From Luidia sarsii (taxonomy: Eukaryota > Echinodermata > Asteroidea > Paxillosida > Luidiidae): DNA of 64,000 bases. Positions 1 to 31,568 of the stretch are shown here, piece after piece (within the stretch, counting starts at the first letter, position 1; the number at the start of each line of letters is the position of its first letter). The DNA is taken from positions 16,873,280-16,937,279 of the forward strand of contig OX465103.1 in NCBI GenBank assembly GCA_949987565.1, given 5' to 3'. Made by a program: the position numbers and the translations under genes. The notes under the pieces are model-generated. The model saw nothing but the letters and a program-made list of their open reading frames with translations, did no database searches and was not told where the DNA came from.

Positions 1-7
1 TTTCTAT

Positions 8-240
8 TCATTTTTAGCTGTTTGGACTTCCGAAACAGCTTTTGTTTTCGTTTTTTTCTATACATCTTGTTTTTTTTCTACCCTTTTTTGTCCATCTGTT
101 TCGGTCTTCCGAAACGGCTCTTGTCTTCGTTCTGTTTTGTTTTCCTATTCAATTTTTTTCTAGTTGTTTCGGTCTTTCAAAAGCAGCTCTTGTTTTCGTT
201 TTTTGTAAATACCCTTTTTCACTTTTGTTTTAACGTGTAA
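8..240. repeat. T-rich imperfect tandem repeat (about 70-80 bp period)
   Basis: Three imperfect copies begin near 18, 97 and 165. Each has a GTTTCGGTCTTCCGAAAC-like core (itself a small inverted repeat) followed by CTCTTGTTTTCG and a T-rich spacer. Low complexity explains the short open frames here. Confidence 0.6.
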
Positions 241-267
241 GATATCCGAAACTGTTGCGTAACACAA

Positions 268-335
268 GTGTCCTTGTGTGAAAGACGCTCGACTGCCAAC
301 GTGTAGGTTCGTGGTTCGATCCCGGGGGTATTTTT
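268..335 (+). mobile_element. tRNA-like SINE head or fragment
   Basis: A sequence ending in TGGTTCGATCCCGGG looks like a polymerase III B box, with a weak A-box-like stretch about 35 nt upstream. It does not fold as an intact tRNA, so it is probably a SINE fragment or a coincidental match. Confidence 0.35.
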
Positions 336-1284
336 CACTTATGTTTTTCTCAGCACGACTGTGCTGTATAAGGTGTTTAAAAAACTCCCGCAAACACCAA
401 CGTCGCATGTGGCGCATCTCGATGGGTCGCTGTGATGCTGGGACTGTCCTCGTAATCAATTCTGATACACGCACGCGCAGTTTCAAAAAAGCATGTAGTG
501 AACGAAGGCAATGCCAGCACGCTGTTGAAGTATGCAAATCAACATGGGCATGTTTTGCACACGAAACCATCAGTGAGTGCTGATTGGATGTTTGTAACTA
601 TATCACGTTGCTTGGTAATCGCGAGCTCCAATGAAATGGCTGGATTTCCGTGTGACGTATCAAGTACGTTAACGAGACGATGCTTCTTCACACGCAGCAG
701 GGCCTTTGTTTATGTGTTTTTAACGGCTGTATTTATCGTATACGAGGTCAGGACGGTGTGACCTTTATTGCAAATAGTACAAGGGGACTTCGCTCGTTCA
801 TTTGGTACCAGACACACGACAGCAGCACCAGTCTAACTCCTCGAAAGCGGCCATTCAAATCGGAGAGTTTTCGACGCGGCTCGGCTTCCAAACGGCAGGA
901 ACTTTCCATTTTCTTGAAAACAGTACACAAATACTCCCCCGAAATCCTAATTTTTTCAACATTTCGAGACAGATTTTGTAAAAATCCTTTGGACATAACA
1001 TCCTTTAAAACATTAACTTTCCAAAAATGAAAGATAAATAGTTAAGATTTTTTAATCGAATTGTGAAGATACTTTGACTTCAGGCGTTGTTTACTCGAAA
1101 AGTGTTTTGGTGGGATATACTGCATGCTGTTATTCCAGGTCACATAATTTATGAGCATTATGTCGACTCGACGAGAAAACAACCATCCTGTCAAGTCGCC
1201 AACTAGGATGACTCTAATGGCCTTCGGTATTTATTTAATGCAAAGCGGGCGTGAAGGGGATTTCCACGCTCTCCCGATTCCTAC
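336..1284. other. Intronic or downstream DNA of the SUR-like gene, nothing recognised
   Basis: I find no NBD2 signature, Walker B or other ABC motif on either strand. It is presumably the intron before the missing 3' exon or exons. Confidence 0.5.
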
Positions 1285-21634
<20,350 letters not shown>

Positions 21635-23039
21635 ATTGGCAAGACCGTGACTAAAAGAGAACAATAATTTCATCATCAAGTTCAAAGCCCTCATAATTAT
21701 GAGCGAACGATCGGATGTGTTTAATTAACAGTCATCTAAAAAGGGGTTGGTCCTTCTTTTAATATACAACGGGGGAGCATAAATATGACAAGTCTGAAAG
21801 TCTGAGTGAGCCTTGTGAAAAATCAAATCGCTCTTAATAAAATCACAGTGGCTTTCGCCTCCTCTACAAATAGATTTGAAAGATACTGAGTGATTAAAGC
21901 TTGGTCATCAACACGACCTGAAGCACTGAATTAAGAGCGATGCTTGGCTTGTGCTCCTAAAGTATTATCGTCTTTGCTCGGCATCGCGAATCTGCAGACG
22001 ACAGTGATATGGGCTGGTAACTGATGGGCTGTCTAGCGGCTGCCAACGACATTTTTAGACTGTACTTTGTCTGCTAGACCGACCCCCCCCCCCTCCCGTC
22101 GTGTGGCCCTGTCCTAACAAAAGTGACATCTTTCGCACTGGCATTATACATTTAAAACTCAAATAACACATAACTTGACAATACGAGCGAATTCTCGTCA
22201 ACCGGCCTGCAATCGATCCGGATATATATACTGTATTGTATCTCAATCGTATATCCTCAGCTCAGGTACTCGACCCTGGCTTTCTATTCTTCTTTGAGCT
22301 GCAATTTTAAAAGTGGGAAAATCCAAGAAACATGTTTACCTTATCCAAACAGTCCTCAGATGGGTTAATCGAGTAAAGCACGCAGACTTAAACAGCGGAC
22401 TTCGTAAAGGTAGGCCTACTTACGTGTATATACCTTCGGGAAAATGATTGTCAGGGACTAACCAAGTGGAATATAGTCATTGCTGTGATTTGTACGGACT
22501 TTGTCGTATTGGGGCTTAGGCCACTTGTCTTTCCGGTTGTACGAACTTTGAAACCGTGTATAGAAATAAAGGCGTGCCTCCGACGGGTGTATATTAAACA
22601 CACGGTAATGAGTTTTGCCACAACAAAGCAAGTTCCAAAGTTCGTCCGGTCGATAATGTCTAAACTGCACTGTACCTTTTTTCCCCACAGGCAATAATTG
22701 TTGAAGTCCAAGTCAATGACTTTGTGCACAGTTAGACTTGAATATAGGAACATTGATTCGTGGCCTGGTTTTATTCCTTATTTACTATGAGACCCAAAGT
22801 CCCCTTCGCACGCTCACCAAGGAATCGTGCCCGTGGATTTTAACAAACCTTTGACCGCCGCGGTTCAAACCTTGGGCCGCTGCGCCGATCAAACGAATCC
22901 CGTCCCAGTTCCACGTATATGTACGGTAGCCTTGATCAAGTCGTTGGCCGACGATAAAAAAAACCCGATATAAATCGAAATCCGGCCTTCAGAAATGCTG
23001 TGTGGTGTTTTGCGCAATACCGTTGTGAGTGATATCCGA

Positions 23040-23290
23040 TATGCAGCCCAATTCTCCGCTCATAGCTTGCACTACCCGCCATTCCCCCGCCCGTAGCTTT
23101 CAGGCGTACATGTAGTCAAGGTTCTAGACCGTGTTAAAGTTTTATCGGCCACCCGTCTGCACGCTCGCATGTCCGTCCGCACGCACGTCCACACCACTGA
23201 ACGCACGCACGCACGGCTTGGCGAAGTAGTGCGCGGAGTGTGCGTGCGTGCGTGCGTGCGTGTGTGCGGGTGGCTCCGGAAGAACGTAGT
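23040..23290. promoter_or_regulatory. CpG-rich patch, candidate promoter
   Basis: Dense CpG with ACGCACGCACGCACG and the complementary GTGCGTGCGTGCGTGCG on either side of a short spacer, in otherwise AT-rich DNA about 1.5 kb upstream of the SUR-like start codon. Promoter function is inference; simple repeats alone could explain the composition. Confidence 0.25.
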
Positions 23291-24693
23291 CAGAGGGTGT
23301 AGTGGCGTGGCGTATCCAAACGACAACAACGTCTAGAACCTAGACTAGCGTACATGTTGAGTGCTCATCTTTCCCTGCTCACTTGAGGGCTCCCAGGACG
23401 GCTGCGTATTGGAGTCCCTCTACTGCGTACAGACTCGTACAGATGTACGAACCCATACCCATGTGTGGGATGGCAGCGGTACGCAGCGGTCTGCGTGTGG
23501 TGCTCAGCTTGGATTCGCCGTGGTTGTGCCACACGGTGTGCCGCATCTGCCCTTGATCTCTGCCCGTCAGCGTTGGTAGCGGAGAGACCGCATTGGACAA
23601 GGCTATACGTATAAAGTCGCTTTATCACTTCAACTAGCTTAACCTCAAATACCTTGTTTTTGTAAAGCCTAACAGCCAAATATATGCATACGATTGCCAA
23701 TTGCTGTCAAGGCCCCTCCTTCAAGACTCCCCTCCATTCCGTTTGTGGGATATGACCTTGTTTCATTCATTAGCAGCATAATAATACAAACCATGTCTTT
23801 GGAATGGGAGAGAAAAAGAGGAGGACAATGCGTCCAATTTCCAGATACAAATTCAGGATACAGTTTTATTTGAGCAATTTCCTTTGTATACATCCTACCT
23901 TGCAAGAAGCATTATCAAAAACATTTTGTTTTATCCATGCACATAATCCATAAGAATCTTAATTCAAAGCAGCATGTATGCACATTATGATAACACATTA
24001 GCTTCATACCGTTAGTTACGTAAAACAGTTTTAAAAAAAATTATTTGTACGTGTTCTCTACATAAATTACGTTGGAATTATACACTATACTGGCTGTTAC
24101 TCCCGCGGGAGGAGTATGACGACTTGTCGGCAATGTCGTCCATGGGAGTAGAGCCCAATGCAGTAGGCGAATTGTCTGCCACAGTGCAGCAAAACATTAT
24201 CACATGCCAATCTCCAAAATAAAGAGGGCATGGCGCTCCGATCTTAACGAGACCTCTTTTCCATAATGCAGTTAGTATAATGGAACATCCACAGCATTTA
24301 AAAACGATAGTTTCCGTCCATTACTGGATGGGGTGGAGATGCTCCAACACCCCCGGGTTAGTTCTTCGCATCTAACGAAATTTGCTGCAAAGCCTGAAGA
24401 TCAGCAGTGCGATCCATTCACCGTGGGAAAAGCTCGAGCGTGTTCGTAACACCGTGCCGACGTCAGAGCATGTGACCTTGACAGGCAGGTTTTAATGACG
24501 CACGATAGGCCTGCTGTGAACTGGAGGATGGGGGCCTGCCATATCACTTGAATGATTGCAGCACACCTTTTTTTATAAGTGGCTATTGGAGTCTAATTAA
24601 CTGATACATTGTAAAACAGGTGAAGCTTATGACAACCCGGGGTTCAATGTTAAATGTCGTGTGTCGCCAAGATTACTTGCTCTCTAAACGCAA

Positions 24694-24958
24694 AAGAGTG
24701 AATAATCCGCTCAAGAAAAGTCAAAACCGCTCAAAAAAGAGTGAAAACCAATGTGAAAGCCGCTAAGAATGGAGTCAAACACGGCTCTATAGAGGAGCCA
24801 TATGAAGGACTCTTGTTTGAGTTGTCCTCCATATCGCTCTTTACAAGAGTGGAATTTCATTCCACTTTGAGCGGGTTTCACAACTTTTACAGTGTTTTTC
24901 ACTCTTTTTGAACGGTTTTGGAGCGATTTGTACTTGAGATAATGAATTATTCACTCTT
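24694..24958. mobile_element. Palindromic MITE-like element
   Basis: Perfect 13-bp ends AAGAGTGAATAAT/ATTATTCACTCTT, with pairing that continues imperfectly inward (AAAACCGCTCAAAAAAGAGTG against CACTCTTTTTGAACGGTTTT). It is 265 bp, non-coding, with no clear target-site duplication. Confidence 0.75.
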
Positions 24959-25904
24959 CGGCATTTACAGATTGGGCAACGGATACCGGAGTCTATGTGC
25001 GGGGAGGTAAGGGCCTGTCCCAGGCAGGACCCAGTGAATCGTCAATGTCACGATGGACTGTGTCGTCGGGATCCTCATAATAATTTATTAATAGCAATTG
25101 CATAAACAAACCTCCCAGGAAACCTGTCAGCCACAACCTGTCCTGCTTCAGTTTCGCTTTCAATTGCCGGGGAAACAATTCTAAACACACATTCGGCTGA
25201 ATCAATGCGGGCTACGTGGTCTCTTTCTGTTCCTGTTGCGTATGCAAGCTGGTTTCGCTTTTCATTTCTACAATGTTTGGAAACCCGTCGGCTATAAAGG
25301 CATTTCAAACAACGCCAGTGTTTACAGCCATACAAATGCAATAGATCAATTACGTCGTCATATCAAGTACCCGAATCCGATCATTGTCTCGATTGCAATG
25401 TTTAAAAGGTAAAGCAGTCAGCAACATCAGTTGGACCAAACGTGATATGGCTTGTATTAGTAACGCGTCAAGACCCCCCCCCCCCCAATGGAAAAGAAAA
25501 ACAGACTGAGTCTGTTATCGGTTGAACTGTTGCATGGTATTAACGCTTCCCCTTTGAATCGCACATGAAACAAATCACACAATCACTGCGTGCTGTGAAA
25601 AGACTATACAAATATATACCTTGCACATTATCTCTTCGGTCCTATTACAGCTTAATTATGGCCAGCATAGATTTCAAATGTACATTTAAAATCGCGCCGG
25701 TATTTACATTCTACTGTCTTAATTATGTCTAGTTACGTCTAGTTATATTTTATAGTTATGGTGACAATCTGGTGATCTGATCAATCGAAATTATAACTCT
25801 ATTTCCATGAGCAATATTAATGAGCATTAAGAATCACACATCTGTTTTTGAAAAGGTTTGACTCAAGTAAATGGAGTGGAACGGACGTTTCCGTTCTAGC
25901 AAGG

Positions 25905-26170
25905 CCTTTCCCGTAGACAGAATGTTGACTTTGTATTTTGTAGGGTATAAATTGATAGGATTTCTCGTGGTTTTGGGTTCACTTGCAACAAACCTTACAG
26001 GGGGCGGTGAACAATTGACCTTTCCCGAAGACAGAATGTTCGCTTAGTATGTATTTGCAGGGCATTACTGGACAGGACTGCTCGTAATTCTGTGCTCACT
26101 TGCCACAAGCCTTACAGGCGCTGGATTACTCGCTCGTAACTGTGTATTCATTTGCAACTAGCCTTACAGG
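25905..26170. repeat. Degenerate tandem repeat overlapping the GPCR 3' end
   Basis: Two copies of about 115 bp begin CCTTTCCCG(A/T)AGACAGAATG at 25905 and 26019 and contain CACTTGC..CAA..CCTTACAGG. A partial third copy (about 26130-26170) overlaps the last codons and stop of the GPCR gene at 26148. Confidence 0.7.
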
Positions 26171-27377
26171 GGGCCGTGAGCTTCCTCTTGTAGAACTCGC
26201 AGATACGCCTGTGCATGATGGCGTAGAGGAAGGGGTTGACGGCCGAGTTGGACAGCAGCAGGTTGGACAGGTGGTTCCTGACCTGCCTCAGGATGCAGTC
26301 GTCACAGTCGGAGCCCTTGGATGCCAGCACGAGAAAGACGGGGTAGGGCAGCGTGCAGAGAGCGAAGACGCCCAGCAGAATGGCCAGGCGCACGGCCGGC
26401 TTGACGTAGCGGCTCCGCACCTTGGCCCGCGACAGCCCGCGGCGGCCCCCGTGCACCTTGCCGTCGCCCAGTCCGAAGAAGGACTTCTGCCTCCAGGAGG
26501 ACGCCAGGGGCCCCTTCCTGGGGCGGCCGTGCCCCTGCGCCTCGGTCCCCGGCGCGGCGGACTGGCCGGAGCTGGTAGCCAGGGTGATGTCCGTGCTCTC
26601 CATGCCGCTGGGGATCTCCGAGGCGCTGGCCAGGGACGGGGACGGCCCCTTGGCGTCCGCCGAGCCGTTGCGCAGGGCGAAGGAGGGCCGCTTGGTCTTC
26701 TTGAGGCGCCGGCGCAGAAGGACGGAGAACCGCAACGTGGAGACGAGCATCACGAGGAACGGGATGACGAAGAGGAGGAGGAAGATGACGACCAGGAAGC
26801 GGGGGTCGTTCCGGACCGGCGAGAGACATTCCTTGCTGTAGTCCACCGTGGTGTAGCCGCCGGCCAGCCAGACCACGGCCTCGCTGCCGCTAATCAGGCC
26901 GGCCACCCCCCAGGCCAGACCGATTGTGATCTTGACGTTCCGGGCCGACTGGAGGCGGAGGTAGGCCGGATACTCCCTGGAGACGAGAAGCCAGCGGTCC
27001 AGGCTGATGGCGGTGACCGTGTACATGCCGGCCGAGACGCCCACCACGGAGAAGAAGGCGGCCAGGACGCAGCCCACTTCGCCCAGCGGCCAGTAGCCCA
27101 GGCCCGTGTGAAGAACGGCCACCGGCAGGCCCGTGGCCCCGACGATCAGGTCGCTGCAGGACAGGCTGAGCAGGAGCAGGTTGCTGGCCTTCTGCCGGAG
27201 GAGCACGTTAGAGGCGAAGGCCCAGATTGTCATGGCGTTGCCGGCCAGGGTCACCACCACCAGCGCCAGCAACAGCAGGGCTAGGAAGACCGAGAACCCG
27301 CCGGGCGACGCGATCACCCCCGGCCCGGCGGTCGAGACGTTCCCCCACTCCTCGTCGAAATCCGACCCGTTGTCCAT
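26148..27377 (-). CDS. Intronless class A GPCR, orphan, amine-receptor-like (paralogue 1)
   Basis: 409-aa seven-transmembrane receptor in one exon. Start chosen at the ATG at 27377 (MDNGSDF, G at -3 and +4); the upstream extension begins at GTG. Extracellular sequons N3-G-S and N13-V-S. TM1 about 28-52 with GN; TM2 66-89 with SCSDL; Cys103 and Cys184 for the TM3-ECL2 disulfide; TM3 ends D127-R-W (DRW); TM4 149-172; TM5 193-217; ICL3 about 218-325, Ser/Arg-rich with KSFFGLG; TM6 327-351 with FALCTLP; TM7 with N381-P-F-L-Y. Asp3.32 of aminergic receptors is Ser here and Trp6.48 is Thr, so the ligand is unlikely to be a classical monoamine. The gene is strongly GC-rich. A close paralogue lies 4.2 kb away on the same strand. 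Confidence 0.92.
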   Translation of the reverse strand: MDNGSDFDEEWGNVSTAGPGVIASPGGFSVFLALLLLALVVVTLAGNAMTIWAFASNVLLRQKASNLLLLSLSCSDLIVGATGLPVAVLHTGLGYWPLGEVGCVLAAFFSVVGVSAGMYTVTAISLDRWLLVSREYPAYLRLQSARNVKITIGLAWGVAGLISGSEAVVWLAGGYTTVDYSKECLSPVRNDPRFLVVIFLLLFVIPFLVMLVSTLRFSVLLRRRLKKTKRPSFALRNGSADAKGPSPSLASASEIPSGMESTDITLATSSGQSAAPGTEAQGHGRPRKGPLASSWRQKSFFGLGDGKVHGGRRGLSRAKVRSRYVKPAVRLAILLGVFALCTLPYPVFLVLASKGSDCDDCILRQVRNHLSNLLLSNSAVNPFLYAIMHRRICEFYKRKLTAPCKASCK

Positions 27378-30300
27378 GTCGGCACTCGAGCCAAATCGTC
27401 CCAACACGGCTATGCCAAGAGAATCACGCTATAGCCTACAGTACGATCTTCACACATACGCATCAACTCAAAGCCCTGGCTTTGTGCATGTATGTTTGTT
27501 TTCGTCTTCTGTGATCTGAGACCAGACTATTTCATGGAAGTCGACTCTTTTCACGTGTATATATGCGGTTCACTACATGTACACAGTAATACGGCAGGAA
27601 ACGCTACGGTACCCAAACACACCCCGTGGTGTAGCATCTGCTCATCCGGACTTGATAAAAAAACAATGCGAACACAGGAACATAATAACACTTCCGCGTA
27701 CAGTACATGTTCTAATAGCGGTGCAAGCATCAGAATTGACTTCTGGGTTTTTTTTCAGGCGGCATCATGGTATATTGCACTCACATAATAACCTACATCA
27801 CCGGTGGTTTCATTGTGAAATCAGGTTGCGAGATCGCCGCAGGAGCAAAGTTTACCCTTGCCTTCCCGCGATGGTGTGGGATTGCAACACGCTATTGTCT
27901 GCCCATACCCAATGCATTTGGACCTAATGATACTCGTGCCCTCCCTCATTCTGTCACCTGCTCAATTCAAGCTACGCATTTTTTTCTAGACGTTTTAAGA
28001 GTGCAAAGCCGCCGTTTCATTTGGCTTGTACAGTTTTGTCAAACACTGCAAAGATGTTGATCAAACTTGGCGCAATGACGGCAAATACGTCAGCCACAGT
28101 TAAAGTAAGAAGAATACCGGTACATGTATAACCAGATTCGGATGGGAATTCCCCAATGTTGGGCAAGTTTGTCCTCTGAATCAGTAAACTAAACGGTAAC
28201 TATTTTGAAACTAGCGATCGCGGAGGGGTTTTGCAGCGTGCTTGTCTGAACATGGTTTGAAACCATGCATGCCACCTAATTGTATGTACGTTAGAGCGCC
28301 CTCGCTCGACATCCTTGAACCCAGTTTATGTGTCTAACCCGATTTCGTGTGGAACAACAGAGGCATTATAGCAATGAAAGCAATCTTCCAGAGGATATCC
28401 TGAAGTCCCCAGCACTGGACGGTGGGTTTCCTCTTCACCTTAACCAAAGATAAAGCAAGTGTATCGTTCCAGGGCCGACATCCGTGCACAGAGTTGCGCA
28501 TTATCCTATGCGGACTGATCTGGAAAAGTGCCAATCTTGTACATCGCTTTCACTTATAACAACAGCGTGTTTCCTATACAACGATATGCAATAAACATTA
28601 GCAACACACTGGCAATGAAGTTGTCAATAGTCAATGCGTTTAACTTTAACGCACTGAATTGTTTCCACAAATTGACTTGTTTCGCTTGTCATTGCGGCAC
28701 TGTTCCGCAGTATTTCCTTCCTTGTTAGTGTTGACAACAATGGAGGGCGGTCGCGTTTGGGGATCCATGACAGCTCTGTTTATTCATTTATAAGTTTAGT
28801 GACGATCGTCAGGTTAATTTTTGTGTTATGAGATACCAAAAGAATCGACCGCTCACAATGCGAAATTATTGCATTGACTTTTTCAAGTTCATTGAAGTTC
28901 AACACTGACAGTATTATGGCGTTTCCCTACCAGTAACAAAATTATTACTAGGCCTATAGCTCTGAGAAAGGTCCTTCTTGGATCGAAACGTCGGCCATCT
29001 GCATAGGTCCAACGAGTCTGTGAGCAGATTGAAACATTTTTTCGGGACTGCTTTAATTATCACACTTCTCAGAAATTCTACAAATTCGTAAAATAGGCCT
29101 ACAAGTAGAACTTTGGCTGGTAACCCGAGTCAGTCAAGCCAGTGCATAGGCGACTGTATATATATAACTTATAGTGGACCCCTGGCCTTGGTACCAGCCT
29201 CAGAACCTCCTTGTATCGCGCTGTGCTGAGCATACAAAGCCATTAGGCACTAGGCAGTATATATAGCTATACGCGCTTCCTAGACCCGGCTGGCAGAGGA
29301 ACAGCACCTTTGGACAACACTAGATGTGGTCCACATGGTCCTACAAGCCCTAGTTGGTTGGACCTAGCTGTAGTTATAATTGGGCCTGATATCCTGTCTC
29401 ACTCACTCGGAACAAATTACAGATAACATAAGAGTGCCCTTTTCTCTTTATTTATAGATAGGGGTAAGTTGTGTTAATCAAAATGTTTTGGTTCTTCAAA
29501 AATACGTGCGATGTTCTCGTATTGATTTTATTACACATTATACAATACATACATACCACAACAACTGCTTATAACGCCTCACAACAACACAGGATAAGCT
29601 ATTATAATTATATCAAAATATAAAAATTAATGTTCTTGCTTTATTACCCTTTTGTGCTAAAACTAATTTAAGTCACAGCAATGTTGGATTTTTCAAAATT
29701 AACACAGCTATAATCCAATTATGATATCAATAAATCCACAGACTTGTGGTCATATTTAGTAATGGGATACAGTGCTATTATAGACTTACATGTACTTCGT
29801 AGGACGAAAAAGGTATATACATAGGAAATGGGATATTATTATCTTATAGAAAAGTTGTGCTCATAAAAATATCACAGTGTGAATGGGCTCCCAAACTGGC
29901 ACACTTGCTATAGATTTGGGCGTGGGAAAACAATTAGTGCCCTATTGTGACGCGAAAATTGGTTCACTTGCGAGCTACTTCCTGCAAGCACCGACTCACC
30001 AAAAGTGCAGAGCCCATAATGAACTGTATCTTCCCTCAACCAACCTGCCAGGTGTACAACCTGGATTTCGGAGACTTATAGGATGTGTATTTGGTGGGAG
30101 TTTTTCGAGCGAATGCTGAATCACGCATGTCGTTTGGAAATAACAGGAAATACATGTCGGTACAAGACCACCCTCAACTGTCAACACAACAAAGAAATTA
30201 AGCTACTGTGATCGTTATCATGATATCAATCGATTAGGCTTACAAGGTCAGCGACCATTAAAGGCCCTATAAAACATTGGTAAAGGTCAAAAGATTGACG

Positions 30301-31568
30301 ACACAGTATACTGTATTAAACCATTCAACATATTCAAAAAAGTAATACTGCGAAGGTTTTAGCTCAAATGGTAATCCGAGAAGGTAGAAGAAGAAAAAAA
30401 GTCACGGTTTACGCACCGTTCTGTAGTGTAAGAAATAGTTTATTACTCACGAGTAATAAATTATTTGTCGATGTTTGTCGAAACTATTTGTCGAATTGTA
30501 CAGCACCCCAGACCGTAAGATTTCAACATGAGGATTATATCGATCATGATCGATCATCTACAACCTGTGTAAATTAGAAGGAAATCTGTGGACATCGATG
30601 TTTTCCAATCTTCCCAATGCTGTATTGGGCCTTTAATATGAGAACTGATGCACATTTTGAACCAGGCTGTACTATACTGTCTCAAATTTCAGAAAGAAGA
30701 GTCATGGTCATTTGGGGTCGTTGACCGTAGTCTTCATTCAAGGCGGGTGTGGTAACCCGCAGTCGCAAGTATCCGTGAGCGGCTCTTCTGTAGTACCACC
30801 AAAATGCCTTGACTAAATGTTACTGTCCAACCAGCCTTCAGAGGAAATGATTGTACGTGCGTTAGTAAAGTCTCCCGTTGCACAGTCGTTTCAAAGCGAT
30901 GCACCAATCAACGCACCCGTTTCATTATTGAACGCCGTTTGAACGCATCCGGCAAAACAGTGCGGTAAATGCAATGGCAAAGTCATGTTGCACAATACTT
31001 GACCTGATTTCATCAGAAATGTTGCAAGATTGTGATTGATTTGTGGTGACATAACCCAACATTTAACCTTTTTTTACAAATGGGCCTTTTGTTAACTTGA
31101 CGATATTATTATACTTTTTTTGACCAACGCAATTAGCGCTGAATAGATACTACCCAACTACGAAACTATCTGAGTGTAACGAAACCTCCGTAAGTTTTTT
31201 ATATCATGCGCCATTCCGAGGCAGTTAGGATCAGCTGCGGTTTATTTGGTGTATAAGTAATCATAAAATGTTATCAGCCCTTCCCTAGCATGCCTGTAAC
31301 GTTGATCATTATAGATTAATGTACGTTGGTCGATCGGAGTAGCAATCCATCCTAATAATCGTCAGCACGGAGTAACATTATTGTTCACATGCATGGAAAT
31401 GCAGTGGAAAGTTCGTAACGATAGTACACAAGTCCTGAAACCAAAATTAATAATACACAATAAACAATGATACGTCTTCCCTTCGATGCCCTAAAATGTA
31501 ACAGCCAATCATGATCATGACTTGTGAGAGTTGTACAAAAATTATATACAGGCGAGACCGCTTTGTTT
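27378..31568. other. Region between the two GPCR genes
   Basis: AT-rich; no coding region supported. It holds a half-copy of the GAAACGTC hairpin repeat (28966-29000) and two exact TAGGCCTA octamers (28949, 29094). It would contain the promoter of paralogue 1 and the 3' UTR of paralogue 2. Confidence 0.6.

Larger units (their letters stand above)
21651..26147. other. Intergenic / 5' region of the SUR-like gene
   Basis: No coding region is supported. It should hold the non-coding first exon and promoter of the SUR-like gene, because a splice acceptor precedes the start codon. It includes a CpG-rich patch (23040-23290), a palindromic MITE-like element (24694-24958) and tandem repeats near the GPCR stop codon (25905-26170). 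Confidence 0.6.

Noticed and set aside
21635..21694. Upstream in-frame Met (MRALNLMM) as SUR-like start
   Set aside because: A strong splice acceptor lies between it and the chosen start, and the TMD0 alignment begins at MDLKWEWFCG.
26100..27284. 394-aa open frame antisense to GPCR paralogue 1
   Set aside because: Shadow of a GC-rich coding exon; no domains, and the minus strand encodes a clear seven-TM receptor.
27378..27407. Ten-residue N-terminal extension of GPCR paralogue 1
   Set aside because: It starts at GTG; the ATG at 27377 has a good context and begins a normal receptor N-terminus.
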